A DNA stretch of 64,000 nucleotides from Nothopassalora personata (GCA_033816765.1 CM066294.1:1364001-1428000); one strand, 5' to 3'; shown: positions 48,401 through 60,652, counted from the stretch's first letter. Program-made: numbers and translations. The notes: a model not told the origin generated them from the letters alone.

Positions 48401-49250
48401 TCTATCCCTCCTTACTATCTACGATACTAGTAGCTTTATCGAGGATCCTCTAAAAGACCCTAAACTTCTTAGGTTACTTTAGGTAAAGCCCGTAAGCCTT
48501 ATAGACCGCTTTCGCGACTGCCTCTAGTAATCCCTAAAGGAGGAGGCGACTCCGGGAGCTATTATCTAAATCCTTAGGTTCAATTAGGTCACTTAAGGAT
48601 ACAAATAGGCGGATGAATTCCTTTATATCTTATTCTTTAGGCCTCTTACCTTACTACGCCCTAATAATCTCCTTAAGATATTCCCGGCTCCCTAATATCG
48701 AGTAGGCATTAAACCTTAAGAACTCTAATAAGAACGCCCTCCTAAAACGTGCCTTATTAGTAAGCTACCTAGGTAGCCTTATAACTACGCGCCGGATAGT
48801 AGTTTCGCAATTGCGCTTAAACCTGCCCTAGAAATTATCCTTCTTAATAGATGCCCGAGGCGGATACTAGTCTATTAGGTCGCTAAACCGCTCCTAGAAC
48901 TTAGTAGCATTAGTGCTATTAAAGAACGGGTTCTTAGCACCTCCTAGAGGTAGAAAGCGAGGGCTAGCGTTTTCTATTGCTACTACTAATCGTCTAAAGA
49001 GGGCAGTTATAGTATCTATTCCAATTGTGCTATTCGTTCCTATACCTATACCTAATTTAGCGGCGTTAATTCCGCTTCTCCCTTCCTTACTAGATTTAGG
49101 TGTTTCCCCTTCCTCCGATTCCTCTATCCCCTTATAAGGGATAGAGTCCCTATAGACCCCTTCTATTTTCGTAGGGTTCTTAGGCTATTTGTAGCCTCTA
49201 CCTATGTCGGTAAAGGTACTAAGTTTTTCTAGTAATGCAGCCGTATCTAT
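42486..49250 (-). pseudogene. Giant copy 3 gag-pol, single frame of 2,255 codons
   Basis: From ATA at 49,250 to TAA at 42,486 the length is exactly divisible by three. The RT site (FLDN, 45,057-45,068) and the integrase run 43,323-43,649 are all in the same frame, so gag and pol are one polyprotein without a frameshift signal. Integrase reads EALSNQIEARVTRA, FLYEDVFYRHG and IVLNNATVYAAKV, the last with the second catalytic Asp changed to Asn. The clade resembles common fungal Gypsy elements with an FLDD-type RT. Confidence 0.82.
46218..46243. repeat. 26-bp perfect palindrome (inside Giant copy 3 pol)
   Basis: Same 26-mer as in copy 2 pol (25,140-25,165), again translated in frame as LPVPGPV. 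Confidence 0.85.
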
Positions 49251-49517
49251 TGTTACGTAGTACTTACTTTAGAATGTGCTAATACTAGTTATTACTTAAT
49301 AGGACCTTATAACCGTAATTAGTGCTAAATACCTTAGACCTTAAGTGTTTTCGACCTTAGTCGACCTTAACCGTAAACCTTAACCTTAAACCTTAACCTT
49401 AAGTAATAACCTTAACCGTGAACCTTAGACCTTAAACCGTGATTTTAACCTTATAAACTAGATACTAATACGCTACCGGGTGTACACTTAATACCCCCCC
49501 TTATTAACTACTAAAAT

Positions 49518-49887
49518 AATGTCTACTAACTACCCTATGTAGGCCTGTCCGAGTTATAGTAGTATAGAGCGGTGCTTATGTAAGCAGGGGTATTTACCGG
49601 TCCCGGGACCGGGAAATTAGGTCACGTGACAAGTAGCGTAGTAGCTAGATAAAATAAGAGGATTAGCGGACCTAAACCCCTATACCCTCTACTCGAGAGG
49701 TATAAATTGAATTGTTGCCTTAATGCTACGCTTACAATGCTTAACTACGTAGTATATATCTTAATAGCTATACTAGGTCCTACTAGCTTACCTAAATGTC
49801 TAATTAAACCTAAATGAAATTAGGGTAAGTTAGACCTAAGGAACCCCCTCTAAACCTAAGGTTAACATAACCTATTAGTCGTTAATA
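49518..49887 (-). repeat. 5' LTR of Giant copy 3
   Basis: Pairs with 38,065-38,433. It keeps an intact palindrome core (49,597-49,612) and GTCACGTGAC (49,621-49,630), both lost from its partner. Confidence 0.85.
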
Positions 49888-50064
49888 CTATATATAGGAC
49901 AATTAGGTTATACTCCTACCTATAGTACAGTTAGTACTAAATAACTACAAGTCCGAAACAACGGGTAAAACACCTTTCTTCGTAAACTACGGTAAGCATC
50001 CGAACCTGTTTAGCGAAGAAGGATGATATCTATAAGCTAAAAGGGCAATCGTAACTACGGAGGC
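49888..50064 (+). pseudogene. Family-E chromovirus integrase fragment, piece 1
   Basis: Plus-strand frame reading LLPIVQLVLNNYKSETTGKT then PFFVNYGKHPNLF, the end of the integrase core of chromoviruses. It is interrupted by Copia copy 2 at GAGGC and continues at 56,000. Confidence 0.75.
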
Positions 50065-50311
50065 TGTTAAGTTAAGACCTTATAGGATACGTAGTTAGCA
50101 GCGGAGTGGAGTAAGAGATCAATCTTCAACTAGCTAATAGCTACAGGGCATGCAGCAATATATTAGGAACCAATGTGTTAATTGTGTTAGATGTCTATCT
50201 AAGCTAAAAGGGAGAGAAGGTGTCTTCCGATAAGCTAAGTTATCGTAGATGCCTTAGGCTATTAGATCATAACCTAACTATTAGCTCCCCTTAAGATGCT
50301 ACATCTTAACA
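50065..50311 (-). repeat. 3' LTR of Copia copy 2
   Basis: Reverse complement of 10,082-10,328; pairs with 55,753-55,999. Confidence 0.9.
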
Positions 50312-50329
50312 CTCCTACTTATCTTACAT

Positions 50330-53300
50330 AGGAGGTCATAGTCTACTCTTCTCCTATTAGTAGTATTTAGACCTCTATAACAGGTTAAGCTAGCTTACAA
50401 ACCTCTAGAAGTGTAGACTAGTCTTTAGCTTTATGAACCTATCTACAACTATCTTAGATATTAGGGTGTACTTAATAGTAATAAGCCTTCTCTACTAAAG
50501 TTTCCTAATAGCATTGTAGGCAATGTCAATGTGCTTTAACTTATTATGAACATGTGCATCCCTTACTAGGGTAAGGGCAGCTTAGTTGTTACCTCTTAAT
50601 TAGACTAGTCTTAAGCTTAACATAGTCTCCTAGTTTCTAGTGATCCTTAGTTAATAGGAACAGTCTCCTACTAACTCTAGACAGTCTATCTCCCTTAGTA
50701 GTGAAGCTAGGAATTGGGATTGCTTTATATATACATTTATAGCTATGTATTTAGCTTCTATTGTAGATGTTACTATAGACTTTTGCTTCTTGCTTATCTA
50801 GGAGACTAGTGCCCTATAGAGGAAGAAGACATACCTAAGGATAGAAACTCTATCTACTTTGTCTATTGCATAATTAGAGTCATAGTATCTAACTAGGCAT
50901 CCTTCTCTATGCCTAGAGAAGACAAGGCTAAGATTAGGATATAACCTTAGATATCTTGTAATCTTCTTTAAAGCCTTTATGTAGTGGGTAGATAGGTTAC
51001 TTATAAATAAGCTTATCCTTCCTAGGGCAAAAGCAATGTCTAGCCTTGTAATTGTTACTAGCTATATCTATGTACTATTAATACTCTAGTACTCTGCCTT
51101 ATTACACCTCTTATCTATATAGCTTAAAGGTTTAAGAGCCTTATAGCTATCTATAGGTAAGTGTGTAGGTGCTGCCTTCTTATAGTTTATCCCTATCTTA
51201 ACAAGGTTGTCCCTAATAAAGTGTCCCTAGTTAAGTTTTAGGATTCCTCTCCTCCTGTCCCTTATGACTCTTATACTAAGGATCTTTTTAGGTTTACTAA
51301 GATCTTTAATCTTAAAGACTTTACTAACTTCTCTTTTAAACTAGAGGACATCTGTTAACTTTAGTATAGCAATTAGAATGTTATCTATATATGTGAGAAT
51401 TATAATCTCTTTTTCCTTATAAATAAGTAGGCATGGATCTACCTCTAACTATATGAATCCAATCTCTCTAAGCTTTGATATATAGAGTTGATTCTAATCT
51501 CTAGCTGCTTGCTTAAGTCTATACAAGCTTTTAAGGATCTTAAACACTATGTTTAGTAGAAGCTTAACTCCTAGTAGTAGTAATATAAAGATGTCTTTAT
51601 AGAGGGTGCTTTCTATAAACGCATTGTTTATATTCACTTAGTGAAGATAGAGATCCTTCTTGCACACAATAGCTATAAACACCCTGAGGGTGTCCTATCT
51701 AACTGTAGGCGTAAATGTCTCTATGAAGTTAACACTAAACTTCTATAAAAAGCCCCTTATAACTAGCCTAGCCTTGAACTTTTTAATAGCTCTACTAATG
51801 CTTCTTTTAACATTAAAGACCTATCTTAACGTAACCAAGTTTGCTCCTTTTAGTGGAATAGCATTCTCCTAGGTGTTGTTACTCTATAGAGCATCTAGCT
51901 CCTTCTAGATTGCTTCCTTCTAAAGGTGTCCCTATTTCTTGTTATTTATAGCATCCTTATAGGACTTTAGAATTAGGATCTCTTACTTATATATAATAAC
52001 TTCTATAGTTACTATAAAGGCTATCTCCTTAACTTCTTCTGGGAATTCACTATCCTATAGTACTGAATTATCTACTAATTGCATAGCTGTAAAGAAAGCT
52101 TAGTAGTAAGCAGCAAGGTTCTCTAAGAGGTCTATTGCTTCTCCTACTTTAGTAGCTAGTTTAGGTATAGGGACTATGGATCTTAGGGCTTTCTGTTTCT
52201 ATTTATAGCCCTTAACATTATAGTTAGCCCTCCTCTTACTAAGGGATAATCTAAGAGTAGTTACTTGTGTCCTAGTAACATTCTTTTTCTAGAGATCTAG
52301 TAAGCTTATCTTAATTGGCTTATCGATTTTCTAAAATTCCCCTATATTCTTTAGAGGCTAGGGAAGTTGCACAAATAGCTTTCTTAGCTAGGCTATTACT
52401 AGGCTGCTCTACTGAATGATTAAATGGTAAATAGGTTGCTCTAAGGATATGTCCTTCCTTAGCCTCCCTAAGGGTCTCCTAGCTAGTGCATTGCTTAATA
52501 GATTTAACTTTGTAATATTAAGATCTATATTACCTCTAGGTTAGTCCTTAAAGAAGTCTGTATATGTGTGTTGTTTCACAGCTTTTATGTCTAGTTCCTA
52601 AAAGAGCTAGGCCTTAGCTGTGTTTTTAACGTATCTAATAAACACTACTTCTTTACCTCTGTTTATTAGTTTATCACTTCTTGCCTATTAAGGCTAGGAT
52701 CTTGTGTCTATGTAGACAATAGCTTTGCATCCCTAAACCTTTAAATGGTTGATAGTTAGCTTAATACTATTAAAAGCTTTATCTAGTGAAACCTTGAACC
52801 TATTATAGTCTAGACCATTTAGTAGTTTATTCCTTATGTAGGTTTAGGCTTCTAGTGCTTTAGGCTAGAATTTAATTAGTATCTTAGCCTCTTTAAGCAT
52901 TGCCCTTATAGAGTCTTCTAAGGTTTGTATTAACCTTTTAACTAGTCTATTTTGGAGCGAGTTGTATGCCTTAGTATGCTCTAGCCTAATTCCTAAATCC
53001 TTCTCCTACTGCTTAACTAATGCAATAAGTTCCCTTGTATTATTAAGCCTAACTGCTTTTAACTATACTAATGATTTCCTCTCTACCTTAATCTTCTAGT
53101 TCTAGAGAGTAACTAGAGCATCTTCTCTTTTCTTAAGAGGACAGGTCTACTTTTTTCTAGAGAAGTTGTTAATACTCTTAAGCTAGTATTTGAACCCTAG
53201 CCTTAATGTTAGCAGTAGACTACATATGTTAATAGATACAAGGGCAAGTCTTTTAGGTCTTCTCTTAGTAACTTTGCCTTTATACTTCTTTATCTTTACT

Positions 53301-55316
53301 ATTGAACACACTCTGTACTAGTAGAAGCTATCCCTAGGAATAGGAATAGGTTCTTTTAAGTCTGTTACCTTATAAAGATTCTAGAGTAAGTTCTTCCTAA
53401 AGTGTGCAAATCTTCTATGCTAAAGCTCCTACTGTTTTAGGTTAGTCTCTAATTTAGTAGTTATAAAGGCATTCTCTATTAGTAGTGCATATAATAAGTA
53501 ATGTGCCCTTTCTTATAGTAGAGGAGAAATCTCATTAATAAATGGAACCCCCTTAAGAAGCCTTGTCTAGACAATAGTTTAGCTAGAGGGGGATATAAGA
53601 GAAAATAAAGGAGGTTAGACACTAAACTGCTTGCTAAACTAGTTCTAAGAAACTAGGTTTACCCCTAGCTTAGGTATAAGTAGAACATCTTCTAAAACAA
53701 CTTTCCTACTAGATTGTTACGGTTTAGACCAATCACCGAAGAGCAGGAGCGATTCGGGTCTAACAAGCGGATCGCACACATCACGTGGCTACGACGAGAG
53801 CGATAACCCAGAGGGATCGGGCTCGTGATAGCGCGACTCATGGTGGCCGATCGCACTCGTGCGGAGGCACTATATAGACGACGCTCTTTTACAAGTAGAT
53901 AGGAGCTTCGTGCTCAACTCATTTCAAGTATACACCATATACTGTTTGGGACCACTACCTTCTCAACGAGTCAGAGACATCACTGCAAAGATCCAAGCCC
54001 AGTTGGGATAACGTACAGCGGTTCCTAACATAGATCTCCTACTTATCTCTACAGTCCTAATATAAGTAGCTAACAAATGCCTACCTCCTACTTTGATCTA
54101 TTTCTTCTTTGTTAAGGGAGTTATGGATCTAAAGAGGCAGTTCTAGTTAGTTATATAGGATAAAGCATAAGAATCAAGTAACTACTCTAATAAGGGGAAC
54201 TTGCCTTAGACTTCTGTAGTTAAGTAAGCCACTTTATTATACTTATTATTATTAGATATTGTCTTCTAGGATAAGTTACATAAGTTAGGTAGCTCTTAGG
54301 TAGAGAAACCTTTCCTAGTCTTCCTTGTTTTAGAGGAAGGAGACTAGGCCTAGTTCTTCTAGAGTAATAGTATATTAGAGCTAAGTTTCTTTACCATTTT
54401 CTTAAGTTCCTCTATAGAGGACTTCTCTCTTAGTGTTCTTCTTGAAGATAGTAGTAGAGATCTTCTCTTCTTAATATGTGTTGCATTCTAGGAGGATAGT
54501 ACTTAGGAATAAGATCTAAGGACCTTCTTTGCCTTAGAGAGACTAGGGCAGTCCTTAATAAGATAGTCCTTCTTATAGAGAAGGTAGGAAAGTGATCTTA
54601 CCTAACCTAAGGGCCTAATCTAGGTAGCTGCTATACTATACTTAGCCTTAGAGGGATTTAATCTAGCCTCTTAAGCCTTAAGGATCTTTAAGGTCCTTTT
54701 ATAATCTATCTTTAGCTAAGCCATGATAGTATCCCTAGCTACATAGTAGTTAGGTAGCAGTAAGCTTAAAAGCTAGGTTATTCTTATATTAGCTTTCCTA
54801 TAGTGCTAGCCCTCTAGGTTAACATTAGTAATCCTCCTTCTAAGAGACACTAGGTGTGCCTATACAGATCTAATAGTGAACTCTTTACTTATCTTAAAGT
54901 TCATAAACTGTTTTATAAGCTTATGTGCATAGGTTAGTAACACCTAGCTATACTTGTTCTAGAGATACACCTATATCTTAGTAGCTTTTCTAGATTCGCA
55001 AGAGCCCTTAAGCTTAAATTCATCTTCTTCTATGATCCTACTTAGGATACTAAAGCAGCAAGCTGCATTTTGTTTTGTCTATGTTAGTATATTAAGAATC
55101 TCTTTAATCTTAGTCTCTTCCTAGAGTTTTAGGTTCTTACCCTTAATGTTGTTAAATGACACTTCTAACAGGTTATTAATTGTAAAGAATGCTAACTAGC
55201 TCTCTATCTTATATCTCTAAAGGTTAAACTATCTCTTCTAGTTGTCTCTCCTAAGAATTGGGATTTTAGTTCCCTTCTCTTCTCCTTTCTCTTAGTATAA
55301 ATCTATAATGAATTGA
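50330..55316 (-). pseudogene. Copia copy 2 gag-pol
   Basis: Same order as copy 1 on the minus strand. The gag start codon is ATA at 55,314-55,316 where copy 1 has ATG. Reverse transcriptase lies around 51,850-51,350, opposite a spurious 70-codon plus-strand frame at 51,660-51,872. Protease is near 54,170. The solo LTR at 53,715-54,030 splits the protease-integrase part. Stops are mostly TAG/TAA. Confidence 0.75.
53715..54030 (+). mobile_element. Solo LTR of a fifth family (family D, 316 bp), not RIP-mutated
   Basis: TGTTACGGTTTAGACC...GGTTCCTAACA with a perfect TAGAT duplication (53,710-53,714; 54,031-54,035). GC-richer than its surroundings and full of CA/TG. It contains CACGTGG near 53,783 and a TATA-like TATATAGA at 53,871-53,878. 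Orientation is unknown; shown as +. Copy 1 of the same Copia lacks it. Confidence 0.92.
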
Positions 55317-55735
55317 ATGTAATAAAACAAGGTGTATATGCTTTAAAGTCGTGGCTTAGGTCCTACTAAGGCTTTTAGTGTAGAATAGTAAGGTTCGTAG
55401 GTGTAGATACTAAGGCCTACTTAGTAGGGTAAAGAAAGAGCGGTGTAATCTCGGAGCTAGGACATAGGTCTATCTCTCCTAGTAGAGTTCTAAATGACTT
55501 ACTTGAAGTCCTTCTTAATAGTATCTCGATGCAGTTCTGCCTATAGAGTGTCTTTAAGGTATTGGCTTATATTAAGCCGCATAGAGTCCTTTTCTAGATT
55601 ACCTATTACTTAGTATTAAACCAAGCTCCTTAATAGGATAGATAGGGTAGACTTCTACTTCCTAGATGTTTTCTGCTATAATAGCAAGGGGTACAAGTAA
55701 CCTGTACTAATATAGGTTGCTCTTACTCCTACACA

Positions 55736-55752
55736 AACCCGGGCTTATAACC
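55736..55752 (-). other. Primer-binding site of Copia copy 2
   Basis: Mirror of 10,329-10,345 (minus strand GGTTATAAGCCCGGGTT), directly inside the 5' LTR. It carries the same G-to-A change as copy 1. Confidence 0.6.
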
Positions 55753-55999
55753 TGTTAAGTTGAGACCTTATAGGATACGTAGTTAGCAGCGGAGTGGAGT
55801 AAGAGATTAATCTTCAACTGGCTAATAGCCACAGGGCATGGAGCAATATATTAGGAACTAATGTGTTGATTGTGTTAGATGTCTATCTAAGCTAAAAGGG
55901 AGAGAAGGTATCTTCCGACAAGCTAAGTTATCGTAGATGCCTTAGGCTATTAGATCACAACCTAACTGTTAGCTCCCCTTAAGATGCTACATCTTAATA
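55753..55999 (-). repeat. 5' LTR of Copia copy 2
   Basis: Pairs with 50,065-50,311. Right tip CTTAATA is RIP-mutated from CTTAACA. Followed by the GAGGC duplication. Confidence 0.9.
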
Positions 56000-56500
56000 G
56001 AGGCGATAAAAACTATCTACGAAAACTTAACATAAAGGGTTAGGAGCGACTAAGATAAAATTGCGACACTATATAATAAGAAACGACAAATAGCACCTTA
56101 GCTTAAGAAGGGGGATAAGGTCTATCTCCTTACGAAGAACCTTAAAACAAAAAGAAAGACTAAAAAACTAGACTAGGTAAAAGTCGGACTATTTCTCGTT
56201 AAAGAAGCACGAGGACCCGTTAACTACCGACTACGGCTACTAAAGGATGTAAAGATCTACCTAGTGTTCCACATATTACTATTAGAACCTACGGACGCCG
56301 AAACACCTTATTAGGAAATATTCCATTTTAAACCGGAAGTAGAAAACAAATTCGAGGTCGAAAGAATACTAAATAGGAAGGGTTAGCGATACCTTATTAA
56401 GTAGAAAGGATACGACGATTTAGAAAATACCTAGGAACTAAAGGCGAACCTTACGAATTGCCGCTAGCTACTAAAAGATTTCTACTACCGCTAAGTAGCG
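56000..56500 (+). pseudogene. Family-E integrase C-terminus and chromodomain
   Basis: Continues 49,888-50,064: LKKGDKVYLLTKNLK (GPY/F-type region), VNYRLRLL, VFHILLLEPTD, then a chromodomain FEVERILNRKG*RYLIK*KGY...NT*EL...NLTNC (about 56,350-56,475), with Trp codons turned to TAG. It is close in sequence to the family-B chromodomain. Chromodomains steer integration to marked chromatin, which fits the TE-rich compartment. Confidence 0.8.
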
Positions 56501-56639
56501 GGAGCGCGCCGTTAATAGGTTCCGCTACTATACTATTAAGAAAACCCTAGAACCTATTATCGGCGAAACCATCTATAGCGCTCCGAGTTAGAGGACTTAG
56601 AGTAAGACCGGAATTAGGTATAGGTTCGAGTAGTAAGCC

Positions 56640-57010
56640 CTACGCTACTAGCTCCCGATCCGCCGCTTCCTCCTCCTCGATCTCTCGCTCCTCGAGAGTA
56701 CGACCCTCCTCTACCTTACGGTTAATAGCATCTACTTACTTCCGAAGACGTATCTCCTTCGTATACGCCTCTATTATTTTCGCCGAAGCCTCCGAAAGAG
56801 CCTCCTTCGTACAATCGAGATCGGCTAATAACTTCTTTCGCTAATCCCCGAGCTTTTTCTACTCTACCTTAGTTACCTTCGTATCGCACCGCGCTACGTT
56901 ACTAAGATAGTAATAAGAACATTTTCCGGACGAGATATGTATACGGTATACTAGGTTATTCTTCGTACACCGAGAATAAGGCTTTATAACTTCTTCTCTA
57001 AGGCGATAGA
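56640..57010 (-). pseudogene. Antisense Cys-rich / coiled-coil ORF of family E
   Basis: Minus-strand frame beginning YRLREEVIKPYSRCTKNN, then SSGKCSYYLSNVARCD (a CSxC...CD pattern with Cys to Tyr), then a coiled coil with EIRLRKQ and an acidic EEREIEEEEAA stretch. The layout, including the RLRKQ motif and convergent position after the chromodomain, matches the family-B ORF at 4,648-5,202. The frame may run on past TAG at 56,640 toward 56,500. Its N-terminus is cut at the start of the family-C LTR. Confidence 0.6.
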
Positions 57011-57243
57011 TGTAAGGGGTAGCCTAGTAGCTAACCCTTATATGTAGCCTTATATATAACATGCGGTCGCGACCGGCTACTAAGCCGTACGTGATACGCA
57101 TACGTACACCTTACGACGCGCGATACGTCTTAAACAAAAGGTAAGAATTAGTTCATCTACGACTAGTAGGTCGTAGGCGTGCTATATATTACGACATCCC
57201 TTAATAGTTCTAATTCTTCTTTTCGTTATAATCTATACACGCT

Positions 57244-58450
57244 ATAGAGTCCGAACGCGACGATAGTAGCGCTACGCCTACGGCTCCCCTAAGCCCTAGG
57301 GCCTAGTAATAAGCGAGGCGTGTAGCCTTAGTCGTAAGGAGGGATGCCCTTTGGGTAGAGGTTAAGGAGAAGGGGATATAGAGGGAGATTAAACAGTTAG
57401 AGATCTTACGGGACGTAAGCGTGCCGCCGGCGGACCCTTAGGGCGAATCCGGCGGAGAACTATCCCCTACTCCCCCTCCCCCTCCTCTATCTATAGTAAC
57501 TAACGATACTATCGTAGCTCGAGGCGCGGTCGCATCGTCTACGACACGTTTACGTCTTAAAGAACCTACGCCTTTTAGAGGGGACTCGATTAAGAAAGTA
57601 CGGGTATTCCTAAGGGAGCTCTCTCTTATCTTTACCCTCTTAGGCGGTACGTATGCGACGAACGAGTTAAAGGTCCTATATAGGGTTATGTACCTAAGCG
57701 GAGAGGTAAGTAAGCGATAGTACGCTAACTATAGCGTCCTTAACCTTAAAGGGTATATATACTAGGACTTTAAGGAGTTCTATCGAGACGTATACGGTAA
57801 CCCTATAAACCGCGTGCTTAACGTAATGTTAGAGTATAAGGCGGTGAAATAGAAGGATAACTAGATAGTGCGTTAGTATACGACTAAGCTAGATGTTATA
57901 GAGGATTAGTTAGGGGACTATACGGAGGCGTAACTCGTACGATACATACTCGCTAAGCTTACGCCTAGCCTACGGTCCGTAATCGTTAAGTTTTATAACA
58001 TCCTAATAACTAGAGAGGAACTAGTAATCCTAGCTTTACGTATTAAAAGTACGGAGCGTAGTAGCGGAGGGCACGACCGCGGGTAGTATAGTCGCCGTAG
58101 GCGAGAGACTAAGGGCGACTAAGGGTAAAGCGATCGTAGCTCGAAGTAGTAGAAGCATAGTTAGGCGTCGCGCGACCCGGGTACGAGTTACTAGCGGGAC
58201 GCCGGCGGATCGTCTATAACCTTCGATAGGACTAAAGCGGAGTACTATAGATGCTATAAGAAGGGTTATATTAAGACGGATTGCCCGAATAGGCACCTAT
58301 AGAAGGACCGTAACGCGTAAGCGGTTCGTAGGGTAGACGCTACGAAGGCTCTAACTAAGAAGGGTAGCGACTAGGGAAAAGGTAGAGGACTAGAAGTAGG
58401 TCGCTCCTAAGTCCGAGTTTTCCTAAAGTCGACCCTTTAAGGCGAGTAGA
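57244..58450 (+). pseudogene. Family-C gag
   Basis: Frame 1, probably starting at ATA 57,244 (ex-ATG; residues ESERDDSSATPTAP). The capsid region includes RGDSIKKVRVFLREL and LGGTYATNELKVLYRVMYL (57,580-57,700). A zinc knuckle at 58,243-58,284 reads Y..C....Y....C, with the first Cys and the His changed to Tyr. The stops are TAG and TAA, as RIP produces. Confidence 0.75.
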
Positions 58451-60647
58451 TATGTATCTAGCGCGTCACTTACGAGGCGTAGTCGAGACTCGTAAGGGCT
58501 TTCGCGAGGCTACGTTTCTCCTAGATAACTATACGGATCTTAGCCTAGTGTCGTATAAGTATGTACTCCGACATTAAATATAACCTATTAATAGGGTAAG
58601 GCTACCGAAGTTAGAGTCGTATACGTATAACCTAGGGTATTACTACGGCGCCTTTACGGTTCGGCTACGACTCGCTAATAACGCGGGAGTAGAGCGCGTA
58701 AGTAACGCTATCTACTACGCGGTACCTATAGGTAGGCTATTAGTAATATTAGGTAGACCCTAGAGGTACCGTAATCGGATCGTAAAGAGCGATTATAAGG
58801 ACTAGTAGTTCTACGGCGCGGAGACGTATGCGGTAAAGTAGCGTAGCGTAAGCGAGTTCCTTAAGGATCTCGGCGACTTAGAGTAGGTGTATACTATAAG
58901 TGTTCGTACGGTTACTATAGCGTCCGACGAAGGAGAAGGCTTAAACTAGCCTAAAGAGTTCGCTAACTTCCGAGATATATACGTACCTAATGAGCGTACG
59001 AAGCGTAAGCTACCCGACGGGGTTAAGTATACGATTAATCTCGTTAAAGGAAAGAAACCCCCCTTTAAGCCGCTATACTATTAATCCATTACGGAGTTAG
59101 AGGCTTTAAAGAAGTATATCGCCGAGGCGATAGAGAAGGGCTAGATTAAGCGGTCCGTAAGCGAGGCGGGTGCGCCTATCTTATTCGTGCTAAAGAAAGA
59201 CGGTACCCTTAGGCTCTATGTAGACTATAGAGGCTTAAATGAGATTATAGTAAAGAACCGATACCCCCTACCCCTAATTAGCGAGACGCTAGATAGGCTA
59301 TTAGGTTCTAGGTTCTTTACTATAATCGATTTAAAGAACGCCTACTATCATATCCCTATTAAGCGAGGCGATAAGTAGAAGACTACGTTTCGTACGCGAT
59401 ACGGACACTACGAGTACCTAGTAATACCGTTCGGGTTAACTAACGTACTAGTAACCTTTTAAGGGTATATTAACAAGGCGCTAACCGGCTTAGTTAATAA
59501 CATTTACGTAGTCTACCTAGATAATATCCTTATCTATAGCGAGACGCGTAAGGTATACGTACGAGTCGTGCGCGAAGTGCTTACGAGGCTACGGAAGTTT
59601 ACTCTATTCGTAAACCCTAAGAAGTGTTACTTCTTCTAGGAGAGTGTAGAGTTCCTTAGGTTTGTCGTAAGCGCCGTAGGCGTGTCGATAGATAGGAGTA
59701 GGGTAGCCGCTATCGAGGAATAGCCTATACCTACGACCTTTTATAAGGTCTAGTCCTTCCTTAGGTTTTGCAACTTCTACCGGCGTTTTATAGAAGGATA
59801 CTTAAGGGTCTACAAGCCCCTAACGGACCTACTAAAGGGATCTAAGGACGGTAAGAAGTAGGGCTCTCTTACGTAGACCTTAAGCGAAGAGTAGGCGTTT
59901 CGATAGCTTAAGGCCGGATTCTTAGGTGTACTAATACTTAGGCACTTCGATCCTACGCTACGTACGCGAGTCGAAACCGACGCGTTAGGTTTCGCGATCG
60001 TAGGTATTATATCCTAATTGTTTAGTACTAAGTAGCATCCTATCGCGTTCTATTTACGTAAGATAATACTAGCCGAGTATAACTACGAGACGTAAGATTA
60101 GGAGCTACTTATAGTAGTTAAGGCTTTTAAGCATTAGAGGCTATACTTAGAGGGCGCTACGTATACGGTACGAGTACTAGTCGACTACGCTAACCTATAG
60201 GGCTTTATAATAGTAAAGTAGCTAAATGGGCGGTAAGCTCGATAGGCTACGTTTCTATAGTCTTTTAATTTTATAGTAGAGTATCAGCCGGGTAAGACTA
60301 ACCTAGCCGACGCGCCTTCGAGACGTAGTAACTACGTAGCTATAACGTAACAAACTTCGAACTTACTACCTACCTTATAAAGTAAGCTATCTTTCTAGAA
60401 GGAGTCTCTAGAAGAAATAAGCGAGCCGACGGTAAAGCGCGCGCTTACTACCTACGAGGCGATGTAGGGCAATATAGGCGCGGTAATAGTAGTACGGAGA
60501 GGTAACCTTCCCTATTAAGATAAGCCGTCGTTACTAGTAGTAGTATACGCTACAGTAATATAGGGTTAAGCTTATAGCTCGACGGGTGAGTTAATCCTAC
60601 TCTTAATAAAGATCGCGTAGTAGTAAGACGACTAGTGTATCGTATAC
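58451..60647 (+). pseudogene. Family-C pol, part 1 (protease, RT, RNase H)
   Basis: RT is in frame 3, different from gag. The cleanest stretch is 59,187-59,378 ([42 protein letters not shown]). It continues to YGHYEYLVIPFGLTN and the catalytic box at 59,514-59,525, now YLDN instead of YLDD. RNase H-like sequence (RVETDAL...FAIVGI) is near 59,965. Interrupted at 60,648 by the TTAGC duplication of the inserted element. Confidence 0.8.
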
Positions 60648-60652
60648 TTAGC

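Larger units (their letters stand above)
38065..49887 (-). mobile_element. Giant Gypsy LTR retrotransposon, copy 3 (11.8 kb)
   Basis: Complete copy with two LTRs, no nested insertion. In element order (right to left): 5' LTR, leader, gag-pol, spacer, ORF3, PPT (TAGGGGAGGA near 38,435), 3' LTR. The flanking 5-mers differ (CTACT left, CTATA right) and the flanks belong to different Gypsy families, unlike copy 2. Confidence 0.85.
50065..55999 (-). mobile_element. Copia LTR retrotransposon, copy 2 (5.9 kb including a solo LTR)
   Basis: Same family as copy 1, inverted. 247-bp LTRs and a perfect GAGGC duplication (50,060-50,064; 56,000-56,004). Without the 316-bp solo LTR and its duplication it is 5,614 bp, close to copy 1 (5,631 bp). 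Confidence 0.9.

Noticed and set aside
57011..57243. Fixing the 3' edge of the family-C 5' LTR
   Set aside because: The partner LTR is outside the window and several ACA-like ends are possible, so no end is claimed.
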